DNA from: Glandiceps talaboti | Taxonomy: Eukaryota; Hemichordata; Enteropneusta; Spengelidae | Length of the DNA: 64,000 nt | Assembly (NCBI RefSeq): GCF_964340395.1 | Contig: NC_135561.1 | Span: 18,218,240-18,282,239 of the forward strand | Reading direction: 5' to 3' | Part shown: positions 25,380-37,037 of the stretch, piece by piece | Layout of the letters: every line of letters begins with the position of its first letter | How positions within the stretch are numbered: the first letter of the stretch is position 1 | Notes under the pieces: generated by a model | The model's database searches: none | Told to the model about the DNA's origin: nothing | The model's input: the letters and a program-made list of their open reading frames with translations, nothing else | Translations under genes and position numbers: made by a program

Positions 25380-27065
25380 GTGTCTTCCAGTGCGTCACCT
25401 GAAAAATATGACAATATGATGAAATGCCTTGACAAAGAGATGGAAGCGAGGGATCATGCACACGACAATAACCTGCGAGAGCTTTTCTCCTCCAGGAGGA
25501 AACTTTGGGACCTATATCCCCGTGTGGGGGCGCTAGAAGAACGGCTGTACCATACCTCGAAAGATGATGGCATATCACAGATTCTAGACAAATACAAGAG
25601 TACTTCTTCTCTGAACCTAAATGCGTCCCCGAAAACTTATTCAAGTGTTGACAACTTGACCAATGACACCACTCCATCGAGAGGGCGCACTTCATCATAT
25701 TCTAGGATAAATTACCAACCTCTGTCGCGAAAGTCGAAGGCAGATCGTTGGGAGACTGCAAGTGTGCAAGACTACGGCAAATATGGAAAGCGTAGTTACG
25801 ACCCTATACCTACAACAACCTACAGCCAACGAAAACGGGGAGGTGATAGATGGGAGACACAAAGTCTGGCCGATTACTCGGAATCAAGGTACCGCCCTAG
25901 TACATCAACATCATCCGTAAGAGGGTACAAGACAAGGGGATATGGAAGAGGGAAGGATGACATTGAAACATCAAGTGTTAGAAGCTTCGCAGGAGATGAT
26001 GACGACGATGCTGTAATGAGATTGCGGTCTAGGTATCAGAACTACGCGGAGAGGAAGAAGTATGATGATTGGTCACCTCCTCGCTACAGTCGCCGTGCTC
26101 CAATAGATCCATACCTACATGAACCCGACCTGACAACGACATACAAGTCAGCGAGAACTTTGGCCAAAAGTTATCTTGGTGCCGGTGATGATGATGATCA
26201 AGAAGAAGATATTACGTTGTCACAGTACACTAAAGTTCCACTAACAGAGAGAGCAGTTGGCCGTCACGATGCATATTATGGTAAATATGAGATGACACCC
26301 TCTCCCTCCGAGCGTGATGACGCTAGCGTACGTTCATACAGGTCTGATTTAAGTTCGTCCTACGAACCTTCCAAGACAAGATACGGAAGATCATCGTATA
26401 CATCCAGAGAGTATGAACCCCTTACGAGAACCTCCACTTACTCTAGCACACGACCAAGCTATACTCCCAGTAGAAGATACGACTCCACCTCCAGACGTTA
26501 TGCTGATAACATAGATACTAGTCCGACCAGATATTCAACAAGATCCTCTAAGTATAGGGATACTAGCCCAACCAGGTACTCAACGAAATCGTATGGAGAC
26601 GATGACAGACTGTCTGATACCGGGAGTGTAGGTTCGTACACTCGGAAGACATCACGCTATGGATCGAATACATACACCACACCGCGCTATGGATCTGGTA
26701 CTACTAGTGGTAGATACGCGACCGGGTACACGGCACCTCGCTATGGGTCTGAAAGTTACGAGTCGGCTCGAGCTGCAAGAATTAAAAGGATGGCAGATGA
26801 AAAGCCAAGATCTATTTATCCCATCTACATGGCTACTCCCCCGCCGGATCAAGAACTAGAAGACCTCCAGAAATCTCGTTATGGCAGACATCTCCCTTTA
26901 CGGACCTACGGCAGTTTGGTTAAATATGTACCAAGAAGTGGTAATCAAGCAATGATAGCACCTTCGCAAGAAGAATTCGATCGGGATCCAATGGGCTTCC
27001 TTTTTGGCGTGTTAAATGCCCAAGCAAAGATTCTTACTTATTGTGTATCGAAAATGGATAAATAA
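25380..27065 (+). CDS. Ser/Tyr/Arg-rich low-complexity protein, last exon
   Basis: Codons 24-584 of the predicted spliced protein; the exon begins with a Val codon after the acceptor at 25379 and ends at TAA 27063-27065. Residues ~30-90 look helical and charged (LDKEMEARDHAHDNNLRELF, then LYPRVGALEERL). The middle 350 residues are rich in Ser, Tyr, Arg and Thr. They carry a degenerate recurring motif: DRWETASVQDY near 143, DRWETQSLADY near 177, DIETSSVRSF near 215, SDTGSVGSY near 431. A SPTRYST duplication and several acidic Asp runs are also present. The last ~70 residues differ, with YMATPPPDQELEDL and a mildly hydrophobic end. There is no signal peptide or membrane segment. The composition suggests a disordered, phosphorylated cytoskeletal or scaffold protein, but I do not recognise the family. 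Confidence 0.8.
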   Translation: MSSSASPEKYDNMMKCLDKEMEARDHAHDNNLRELFSSRRKLWDLYPRVGALEERLYHTSKDDGISQILDKYKSTSSLNLNASPKTYSSVDNLTNDTTPSRGRTSSYSRINYQPLSRKSKADRWETASVQDYGKYGKRSYDPIPTTTYSQRKRGGDRWETQSLADYSESRYRPSTSTSSVRGYKTRGYGRGKDDIETSSVRSFAGDDDDDAVMRLRSRYQNYAERKKYDDWSPPRYSRRAPIDPYLHEPDLTTTYKSARTLAKSYLGAGDDDDQEEDITLSQYTKVPLTERAVGRHDAYYGKYEMTPSPSERDDASVRSYRSDLSSSYEPSKTRYGRSSYTSREYEPLTRTSTYSSTRPSYTPSRRYDSTSRRYADNIDTSPTRYSTRSSKYRDTSPTRYSTKSYGDDDRLSDTGSVGSYTRKTSRYGSNTYTTPRYGSGTTSGRYATGYTAPRYGSESYESARAARIKRMADEKPRSIYPIYMATPPPDQELEDLQKSRYGRHLPLRTYGSLVKYVPRSGNQAMIAPSQEEFDRDPMGFLFGVLNAQAKILTYCVSKMDK

Positions 27066-27362
27066 GATTTGATAAAAAAGAAATTACGAAAGTTTATGCC
27101 TGCCTGTCTGTAGCGCTCATAGTTTGACAACTCAGAATGACTAAACTATATGTAAGTAATACAAAAAAGTACAATTAATAGCAGATACTCGTGAACCAAA
27201 TATATCCACAAACCTCACTCAAAATGTCTGCAATATCATATCATATAGCGAACAAGTTAAAGATTCTAAACATATGAAAATATCAGCGGCCAATATTTCG
27301 CATCCTTTTTGCTATTCCGCTTGACAAGTCCGCAAAATCTTTTCCAAAGTACGGCACGATTG

Positions 27363-27368
27363 AATAAA
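27363..27368 (+). terminator. Poly(A) signal of the Ser/Tyr/Arg-rich gene
   Basis: AATAAA about 300 bp after the stop codon, the first canonical hexamer downstream on this strand; it would give a short 3' untranslated region. Confidence 0.55.
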
Positions 27369-29377
<2,009 letters not shown>

Positions 29378-29775
29378 TACAGTGAATTTCTCAATACCGT
29401 GCAGCTTTTCTGTTTGGTACAACCATGCAGAAACCAACAAGAAACCGCATATGCCACACTTTAATAGCAAGGTCGCATTTTTTTGCTACAAAATGAAATA
29501 AACCATAAAATGCATTGCAATTCCATGCAGATATTCGATATGTGCCAATGTTTTTTTAGTATCAAACACCCGATGAAGAGCACATAAAATGTCCTTGGCA
29601 GTGTTCATTTGATGTCTGTATGGTAGCATGTGTAGTTCATTTCACTTATACAAAATGTAGCAAGAAACTATTCATTCAATCTTGTTATCTTAAAGTATAA
29701 CATATGCAGTTTCTTATTGGTTTCTGCGTGGTTGTATCAAACACAAAAGCTGCACGGTATTGTGAAATTCGCTGT
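29378..29775. mobile_element. Foldback element with ~85-bp inverted arms
   Basis: Arms 29378-29465 and 29688-29775 are inverted copies of each other at roughly 85-90% identity by eye. Shared blocks include CAATACCGTGCAGCTTTT, ACAACCA-GCAGAAACCAA and AAGAAAC-GCATATG. The ~220-bp spacer has no coding potential. This fits a non-autonomous MITE or foldback element lying about 290 bp upstream of the start codon at 30068. No target-site duplication was resolved. Confidence 0.7.
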
Positions 29776-30067
29776 ACTTTCCCTATTTCTTTCTCTACGA
29801 ATTACACTAGGCTACATACGATCGCGCCCCCTACCCCCGCTATATTTCAACCTTCCCCTTGAATTGAACTGACCATATTCCATGAACGCGTTGTATCACA
29901 TACATAGGGGAATCTAAAATCTCGCGTTGTTATAGAAAATCTACGAGATCATCACCAATGGCAACGCAGCAATCGAGTATCACGTTCCATATTCTTGTTT
30001 CTGCTGTCGCTTTGCATGCAGCAGGATGACTTTGCTCCTCAAAATACCGCGTTGATGTATCAAAAAT

Positions 30068-31615
30068 ATGAAACTCTCTGCAATAATATTATTCATGCTG
30101 AAGTTATGGATGCGTATTACGTACAATATAGCCATTAAGCTACCAGTGGTTGGAACGTGTATCCGTATTTCTGAGAAACTGGTTTTCTCATCCAAGTGCG
30201 CATGTGATGTGCTGGTGAAGAACTTCAGGAGTCTACCGTTCTTGGTAGTGATCATTCCACCGCTGTGGTTGCCCTATTTCCTGACGAAATGGGCCTGGAA
30301 CCGACTTGTGCAATGTATGTCAACCCATATGACCACTTACAGGGAAAGAATTGCTGAGATATGGAGGAATATCTACACTTGTGATGTATCGGTGAGATTT
30401 GTCAGAGCATGTATTGGAATATGTATTTGCATACCTGTCATCGGTCGATTGTGTTCGCTGACGGACAAGTTGATCACCTTCATCGGTAAGATTCCAACTT
30501 ACGTTATTGGTGTGAAACGTACTATCAAGTGCGTCATGGCATCCGGACTGATCCCAGATACATTCAGAAAGAAATTGGTTTTCCTGGCTGTGCTACCTTA
30601 CTTTCTAGCTGTTGCCTACTTGCGTAAATTGTTCCAACATCTCGGACTTGATAGAGAAACGGTTACTAATGACGGAATGATAACAACATATAAATTCCCT
30701 CGCGGACTGGACGTCCTTGACCGTGTACTGCAAAGATATTGGAATATGAAATTTACCGACATGATGCCAAAACTACTGTTTCGCATTGGACAATTATTAG
30801 GATTTCTCATCGAGCACACAAGGGTCATTCTTACAACGGTTCGCCGTGTACTGAAAGAGAACAATCCTTTCACTACCTCCAGTGTTACAGTAATTAAATT
30901 CTTACGTGGTCCGTTATTGCCGTTACTGTTTGTCCTGGACCAATGCAGACGATCCTACGGAATTATCGTAAGACTCGGAAGCTATTGTTTGGACACTATG
31001 CAGAAACCCACGATTCTTACACCTTGTGCAATGTTGGCCAAAAGTAGACTCATCCCTGACAAAGAGCAAAAACATGCGACAAACTGGCTTGTCAAAAGGA
31101 AAGACTTGATTCTGAACCGACCCCAAAAATGTTTGAAGGACGTCATTCTAACCTCGCAGCTGATCCTGAAAAGATTGTTCGCATATCCTACAACTTGTGC
31201 ATCGAGTGCTACGAAAATAGTCACCAAGTGTTTCTCCGTCATTTATCATGTCGCATGTCATTCTCTGATGTCGGTTTTCTCTCTCTTTGACAATGTCCGA
31301 CGAATTTCCCGAATAAACGTAACTGTCGCAAAAATCATCCACGCTGGACAGTTAAAAATCGGACTTGAAAACTTCAAAGGTCTGTCCAAAAGAGTGTTTG
31401 CACTTCCTATATCTTCTATACCAACCGCAACAAACGACTTCACAGATATAACCAGTTATTGGTTTTCCGTTGTCAAGCAAATCGTACGTGTTTCTCTGAT
31501 ACCATTCATGCTTACCCCTGGTTATTGCAAACGAATTTATGGCACTAACCAAACGACAGGTACCCCTCTCAAACCAATAACGGTTCACCGGGAAGGATTG
31601 AACCAAAGTTTATAA
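30068..31615 (+). CDS. Intronless unknown basic hydrophobic protein, 515 aa
   Basis: A single open frame of 515 codons runs from an ATG with A at -3 to TAA 31613-31615. An in-frame TGA at 30053-30055 makes this ATG the natural start unless an upstream exon is spliced in. The protein is very rich in Lys/Arg with few acidic residues. It has several hydrophobic stretches: residues ~3-14; ~57-75, FLVVIIPPLWLPYFL; ~112-130, ACIGICICIPVIGRLC; ~168-185, LVFLAVLPYFLAVAYL; and weaker ones near 280 and 400. Similar phrases recur (LPVVGTCIRISEKL and IPVIGRLCSLTDKL; GLIPDTFRKK, RLIPDKEQKH and LIPFMLTPGY), hinting at an old internal repeat. The pattern suits a membrane-associated protein with amphipathic helices. 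I recognise no family. It could be a lineage-specific gene or a retrocopy, and it appears intact. Confidence 0.7.
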   Translation: MKLSAIILFMLKLWMRITYNIAIKLPVVGTCIRISEKLVFSSKCACDVLVKNFRSLPFLVVIIPPLWLPYFLTKWAWNRLVQCMSTHMTTYRERIAEIWRNIYTCDVSVRFVRACIGICICIPVIGRLCSLTDKLITFIGKIPTYVIGVKRTIKCVMASGLIPDTFRKKLVFLAVLPYFLAVAYLRKLFQHLGLDRETVTNDGMITTYKFPRGLDVLDRVLQRYWNMKFTDMMPKLLFRIGQLLGFLIEHTRVILTTVRRVLKENNPFTTSSVTVIKFLRGPLLPLLFVLDQCRRSYGIIVRLGSYCLDTMQKPTILTPCAMLAKSRLIPDKEQKHATNWLVKRKDLILNRPQKCLKDVILTSQLILKRLFAYPTTCASSATKIVTKCFSVIYHVACHSLMSVFSLFDNVRRISRINVTVAKIIHAGQLKIGLENFKGLSKRVFALPISSIPTATNDFTDITSYWFSVVKQIVRVSLIPFMLTPGYCKRIYGTNQTTGTPLKPITVHREGLNQSL

Positions 31616-32084
31616 CATTGTCGACTCGGATACCAATGGAACAGATACCCATAATTAACCTGCATCAGTAACCGTGGTTACTGAAGCTGTTAAGGAACTT
31701 GTTAATCAGATTGTAAGAAATGCAATTCGGTGATAACTGATCACAACACCGACATCTCAGTAGTAGCAGCCTACACAATTATTGGACTTGATGAGACGAC
31801 AAGAAGACACACAACTTCGGAGACAATGGTACTATAGGGCTAGGTACTTCACCGTGCACCCATAGATGAGATACGTCATCCAGGTATTATCAACATGGAT
31901 GATCACGTGTCATTATTGGATGATAACGTCACAGATGAACATGGACGAAATACGGTACCCATTGATCATTATGGCATGGAAGGCCCTGTCACTACCACGA
32001 AATCAAAGTGGTGTTTGGTTGCCTTCTTGTGTTATTTGTCGTTTTGTTGTTGTTCTCGTTAATATATTTATTTTGATTGTTGAT

Positions 32085-32090
32085 ATTAAA
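32085..32090 (+). terminator. Candidate ATTAAA poly(A) signal
   Basis: The common variant hexamer ATTAAA about 470 bp after the stop of the 515-codon gene, followed by T/G-rich sequence. I noted no nearer canonical signal on this strand. Confidence 0.3.
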
Positions 32091-32239
32091 TGACTTCCAA
32101 AAGTCTTAAGTCGTCGTGTGAAGGGCTATTTTTTAATGTGTTTATAATTATGTATATAATAACTGTCTGCATGTATATGTATGTGTACACGTGCGTTGGT
32201 ATGTTTGAGTGTGTATGTGTATATCTTAGACAAGGACAG

Positions 32240-32306
32240 GTGTATGTATGCATGTATGTATGTATGTATGTATGTATGTATGTATGTATGTATGTATGTA
32301 TGTATG
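32240..32306. repeat. (TATG)n microsatellite
   Basis: About sixteen copies of TATG. Confidence 0.95.
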
Positions 32307-32410
32307 AGCATGTAGGTATACTGTGGGCGAGTCTCTCTCATCTCTCATATAAACACTCGGTCTGTAGTATGATCAGACAGTAAGATACATTATGACGTTC
32401 CGCCTTCTCT

Positions 32411-32557
32411 CTCTCACTCACTCACTCACTCACTCACTCACTCACTCACTCACTCACTCACTCACTCACTCACTCACTCACTCACTCACTCACTCACTCA
32501 CTCACTCACTCACTCACTCACCCACCCACCCACCCACCCACCCACCCACCCACCCAC
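32411..32557. repeat. (ACTC)n then (ACCC)n microsatellite
   Basis: About 110 bp of CACT units followed by about 36 bp of CACC units. Immediately to the right two copies of GGGTTA occur (32565-32577), too few to call telomeric. Confidence 0.95.
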
Positions 32558-33598
32558 CTAATGAGGGTTAGGGTTATAAATGTAGGTACCGTAATAACAG
32601 ACCTTGTCAATCAAATCACTGCTGACAACCATGCATGTAGTAATATTAATTGTCAGTTTTAATGTGATGAGATAAGTGGGTCCCACAGGAGTGAAAACGG
32701 GAACAGTTCGATAACATATATTAGGGTTAATGTTGTGGAGATGTCAAGAGAGTATCCATCTATCGTTTGGGAGTTAAACTTTCTGGTCATGGCTTTCAGG
32801 TGCCAATGAGATCTAAACACTGGTATTGATTAATGCAGTGCCGATTTTACACAAATTCATCGGTATATTGTAGTGGGAAATAGCCAATGCCTTTAAAACT
32901 TCCAGCATGGTGGTAGCGATGGGATTAAGTCTTCTAAACCATTGATGGGAATACTGTCCTTTTCTATGTCTGGCAGTATTTAAACCATTGTTTTTGAAAT
33001 ATTTTAACAGGGGGAGGGTCATGTTTTAGAGAAATTGAGGGAGAGTGACTTTTTTTATCACGATGGAATCGGGGGTCATATTTTAACGCAACAGCCCGGG
33101 CCTGATTTTCTCCAACCCTCCCCCTTGTATTACTGAAGTCTCCCTTCATATCTCTGCATAAGTTAAGGTAGACAATATAGCCATACATGCATGTACAGTT
33201 GTATAATAATGTATTGAGAGTAAAATTGGGATATTGAAGACAATTAATTTTCAAGTACTCTATGGCTTTCGATAGTGTATTTTGAAATGTTATGCCTTAT
33301 TTTCAAAAAAGTGTTCACCGTGCGAGAGGGACATACCCTCCCAAACCCCCTCCACTTGCGCTCATGGTCATGCAGTTTCTACCCATAATCAAGATTGAAA
33401 GTCCTGCCGGCTAAGTACCTTCGAGTAAGCTTATAGGTTACAGCCCAATGTGAGATCTCTCCTTGCAAAGCCTACTATCTGCAGATACATATCTTATATA
33501 ATGTATGGACGTTGAAGTACTGCAACAGTACTGTTATCTTAAAGTAGTGTACCATATTATTATATATCTCAAAAATGCGGGTAGTGTGTGTGTGTTTG

Positions 33599-33686
<88 letters not shown>

Positions 33687-34997
33687 GGATGTTACTATAT
33701 AGTTGCATATATAAAATCTATGTGTAGACCTCGGGAGCGCAATGCAAAATGGGGGTGTGGCTGCGAAAAATTAATTTACCAAAATATTTTCTCCTCAGGT
33801 CCCCTCCATAAATTCCGTTTGTTCCCTAAGTACACACACGTAATCAAACTATTTGTGTACTGTGGCCCGTTCTTGTATAAGCTTATATGGGGAAGCGACA
33901 GACTGGACGTGACGGGGTGATTACATTACTGTTTTAATAGCATGGAACTGATCGAGTAGGTAGGCCCTCCAGGCTTTTTATTCATTGTATTTACGTACAT
34001 TTTGTATCATACAGTAACATACTTTTGGTACAATTTAGGGTCATTTTGCATTTATTGAGTTGCAAACAGGGATTTTTGGCTATGTTGTTTCACATCGTTT
34101 TTCAAGTAGAAAATAGCAACATCGTTTCATGAAAAAGCATACACCCTATGGAAAAATCAAACAGAAACCCTCACATTATTTGTAATTGTGGAAACGGCGC
34201 CCTCAACGTTACGCCTAGTTTCATCGGGTCAAAGTTCATCAATTAAAAGATTGTATCTCGATTTATCTGTGGGAGTTATTCACTGAATATATCGTATTTT
34301 AGGTAAGTTTATCTGTATTCGTTATACAAAACTCCGGGCTGGCCTCCTCTAAATGATGTTTTACATGACATATGATCGAATGGACTAGTATGAATAATGT
34401 CGCGTAGTGAGTAGTTACGATTCTGATATTTTCCTTCTACAGAACTCAGAAATTGAATCGGGGATCGAGTCCCGACGGCCGACTCACTTCGTCTGCAAAC
34501 ACGAAACAGGACTTCGCAGCGACCAATCTCTCATGTAGGTATACTGCTCGATTACGTTATGCACCACTACTGTGTATCTTCTTGTTGTTATGGGAGAACG
34601 ACAAAATAAAAAACGCGGCGCTCGGAAGGTTGCCGAACAAAACCCGAGGATGTCAGTATACCTCTTTGCATGGAAGTAAAACCCACCTTTCATGCTCGTA
34701 GTGTACAACAGATAAATCATTACGGAATACTGTCCAAGCATAGAAGTAGTGTATTATACTTCCATGGTCCAAGCAACTGAAACAAGGACTCAAACATGGG
34801 TTATGAAACATCCTCTTACCATGTTCTATGTCAGGAATGTAAAATCAAGTTGTAGTTTGTCTTTTCACCCGCTGAACGCAGAAGATTGTACTGCAAAATC
34901 AAATACACATATATATACTGTTACCATGTACCATGGAAGGGGTTCTACTTCCATGCATCATGGATGTATTAGTGATAATACATCCATGCATGCATGT
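32558..34997. other. Intergenic stretch
   Basis: No gene supported. It contains a ~100-bp (TG)n array (33584-33685), a repeat shared with 4655-4725 at 34055-34130, and a CGTTGAGGGCGC motif on the minus strand near 34198-34209. Confidence 0.5.
33584..33685. repeat. (TG)n microsatellite
   Basis: About fifty TG units with a few TT interruptions; potential Z-DNA former. Confidence 0.95.
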
Positions 34998-35005
34998 ACA
35001 CAACT
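34998..35005. repeat. Left 8-bp target-site duplication of the large foldback
   Basis: ACACAACT directly precedes the element start at 35006 and recurs perfectly at 38074-38081 directly after its end. Confidence 0.8.
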
Positions 35006-35585
35006 ATGGGGGCCCGTTCTGGTCACAATTATGTAAAGTGTGCTAGAATTAATTTAATGTAGTCTAGAATTAATTTTTATAATGACTGCAATTAATATTA
35101 TGCACTCCTTGAATTAATTAAATGTGTTTTAAATTAATTTCATGTCGAATAGAATCAATTTTTATATTAACTGCAATTAATATTATGTATTCCTTGAATT
35201 AATTAAATGTGTTTTGATTAATTTTATGCATTGTAATTAATTTCATGTATTCCTTGAATTAATTAAATGTGTTTCCGATTAATTTTATATACTGGTCTTA
35301 ATTTTATGTAGTCTAGAATTAATTTTATGTATTCCTGGAATTAATTTCATGTTGTCTAGTATTAATTTTGTGTATGTGCTGAATTAATTTTGTGCATGTG
35401 CTGAATTAATTTTATGTATGTGCCGAATTAATTTTGTGTATGTATCGAATTAATTTTGTGTATGTGCTGAATTAATTTTATGTATGTGCCGAATTAATTT
35501 TGTGTATGTGTCGAATTAATTTTGTTTATGTGCTGAATTAATTTTGTGATGTGTCGAATTAATTTTGGCCCTACAATCCTTTGCG
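35006..35585. repeat. AATTAATT-rich tandem repeat, left arm
   Basis: More than twenty degenerate units of about 19-25 bp, each containing AATTAATT, become more regular towards the inside, where they read GAATTAATTTTGTGTATGTG. The mirror array is at about 37580-38045. Confidence 0.85.
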
Positions 35586-35862
35586 CGAATTAATTTTGCC
35601 CCTACAATCCTTTGCGCGAGATTTCTTATTCAAAATGGCGGCCCACAGTGGTGCTCGGTGGCTAGCGGCTTGTCATTCGAGAAAGGAATCAAGGAGGATT
35701 CTACCAATTTTTGCTCTATCTAAAATCATTTCTTTGAGTTTTTCTGTCTCGCCTGAATTTAGGATCGACAGACGATATATATGAAGTTAAGTTTCGAATG
35801 TTTGATGCCACAGGGACTTTGTCTTTGCTTTTGGATGACTTAGCGAGAGGAGGGCCCAATCC

Positions 35863-36174
35863 ACAGGCATTTGTTTCCCGAGTTATGGCTCAGAATATTT
35901 CTATCAGAATTCAATAAAATGACAATAATATCGTTAATATTGACGTATTAAACCAACACTATATGAAAGGGGTAAAATTACACTTGTTTCTGTGATCGCG
36001 CAGTTTCACTCACTTCCTTCGCATTGAGTGAGACTGCGCGATCACAGAAACAAGTGTAATTTTACCCCTTTCATATAGTGTTGGTTTAATACGTCAATAT
36101 TAACGATATTATCGTCATTTTATTGAATTCTGATAGAAATATTCAGAGCCATAACTCAGGAAACAAATGCCTGT
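35863..36174. mobile_element. Inner palindromic element 1
   Basis: A near-perfect palindrome of about 312 bp. Arms of ~145 bp start CACAGGCATTTGTTTCC and meet around a short AT/GC loop at ~36010-36030. A direct repeat GGCCCAATCCA occurs on both sides (35853-35863 and 36175-36185), indicating a target-site duplication of about 9-11 bp, with some ambiguity because it overlaps the terminal bases. It is non-coding. Confidence 0.8.
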
Positions 36175-36439
36175 GGCCCAATCCAACGTAGCTGCAATGT
36201 TTTGTGGGTTTTTTCGTCTGTTTTGGTGACTTTTTAAGTGTAAGTGTTTAACCCGCACCTAACGCTACAATTCCTAGTGGAGGAATTCCAATCAGCTGAT
36301 GCGATGCGGATCTGCATCGCACGTATCAATCCCTATTTTCGCCAAAATATCGACGTACCTACGGAAAATCTGACATTTCCTAACCGCAACACTTCTTAGG
36401 AATCCCCCGCAGCACAATCGACGCCCCGATCTGCCCTTT

Positions 36440-36537
36440 CCCCCGTCAAAAACGGCCGCCGAACATGCGAAACTAGACAATTTTGAGTTTTCAAAATTGT
36501 CAAGTTTCGCATGTTTGTCGGCCGTTTTTGACGGGGG
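36440..36537. repeat. 98-bp palindrome inside the foldback
   Basis: Arms beginning CCCCCGTCAAAAACGGCCG are inverted and near-identical around a loop of a few bases (GAGTTTT). No target-site duplication is apparent. It may be a small foldback element or part of one. Confidence 0.75.
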
Positions 36538-36662
36538 ATTGTAAGAATATCGCCAATCCCTATAATAACGTCATTGTTCTGTATTAGGACCGTCATAGAC
36601 AAGAATAAAACCATTTAGGAAAGGAATAACAGTTTACAAGCGACTATGGTCCAAGTTGTATC

Positions 36663-37037
36663 ACAGGGGACCCAGGAACCATGTGACAAACAAAACAAAA
36701 CAAACAAATAAATAAACTATCAAATAAATGACAAATGAACAAATGAACGAACGACAAGTATAGGGACACACAAAATAATTAAATAAACCAGCAAATAAAC
36801 ATATACTCATCGGTGTATACTAGATATGTTTTTTTTTCTATACAGATAGTGATGGGTACACTATAGAAAATAAACATATCTAGTATACCCCCATGAGTAT
36901 CTGTTCATTTGCTGGTTTATTTAATTATTTTATTTGTCCCTATACTTGTCGTTCGTTTGCTTGTTCATTTGTCATTTATTAGATAGTTTATTTATTTGTT
37001 TGTTTTGTTTGTCACACGGTTCCTGGGTCCCCTGTGC
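36663..37037. mobile_element. Inner palindromic element 2
   Basis: Arms of about 170 bp start ACAGGGGACCCAGGAACC on the left and end with the inverse on the right. Between them are AAACAAATAAATAAA-type sequence and its complement. A TTGTATC direct repeat flanks the element (36656-36662 and 37038-37044), a probable 7-bp target-site duplication. It is non-coding. Confidence 0.75.

Noticed and set aside
32563-32577. GGGTTAGGGTTA, telomere-like
   Set aside because: Only two units next to a degenerate ACCC microsatellite, so chance or slippage explains it.
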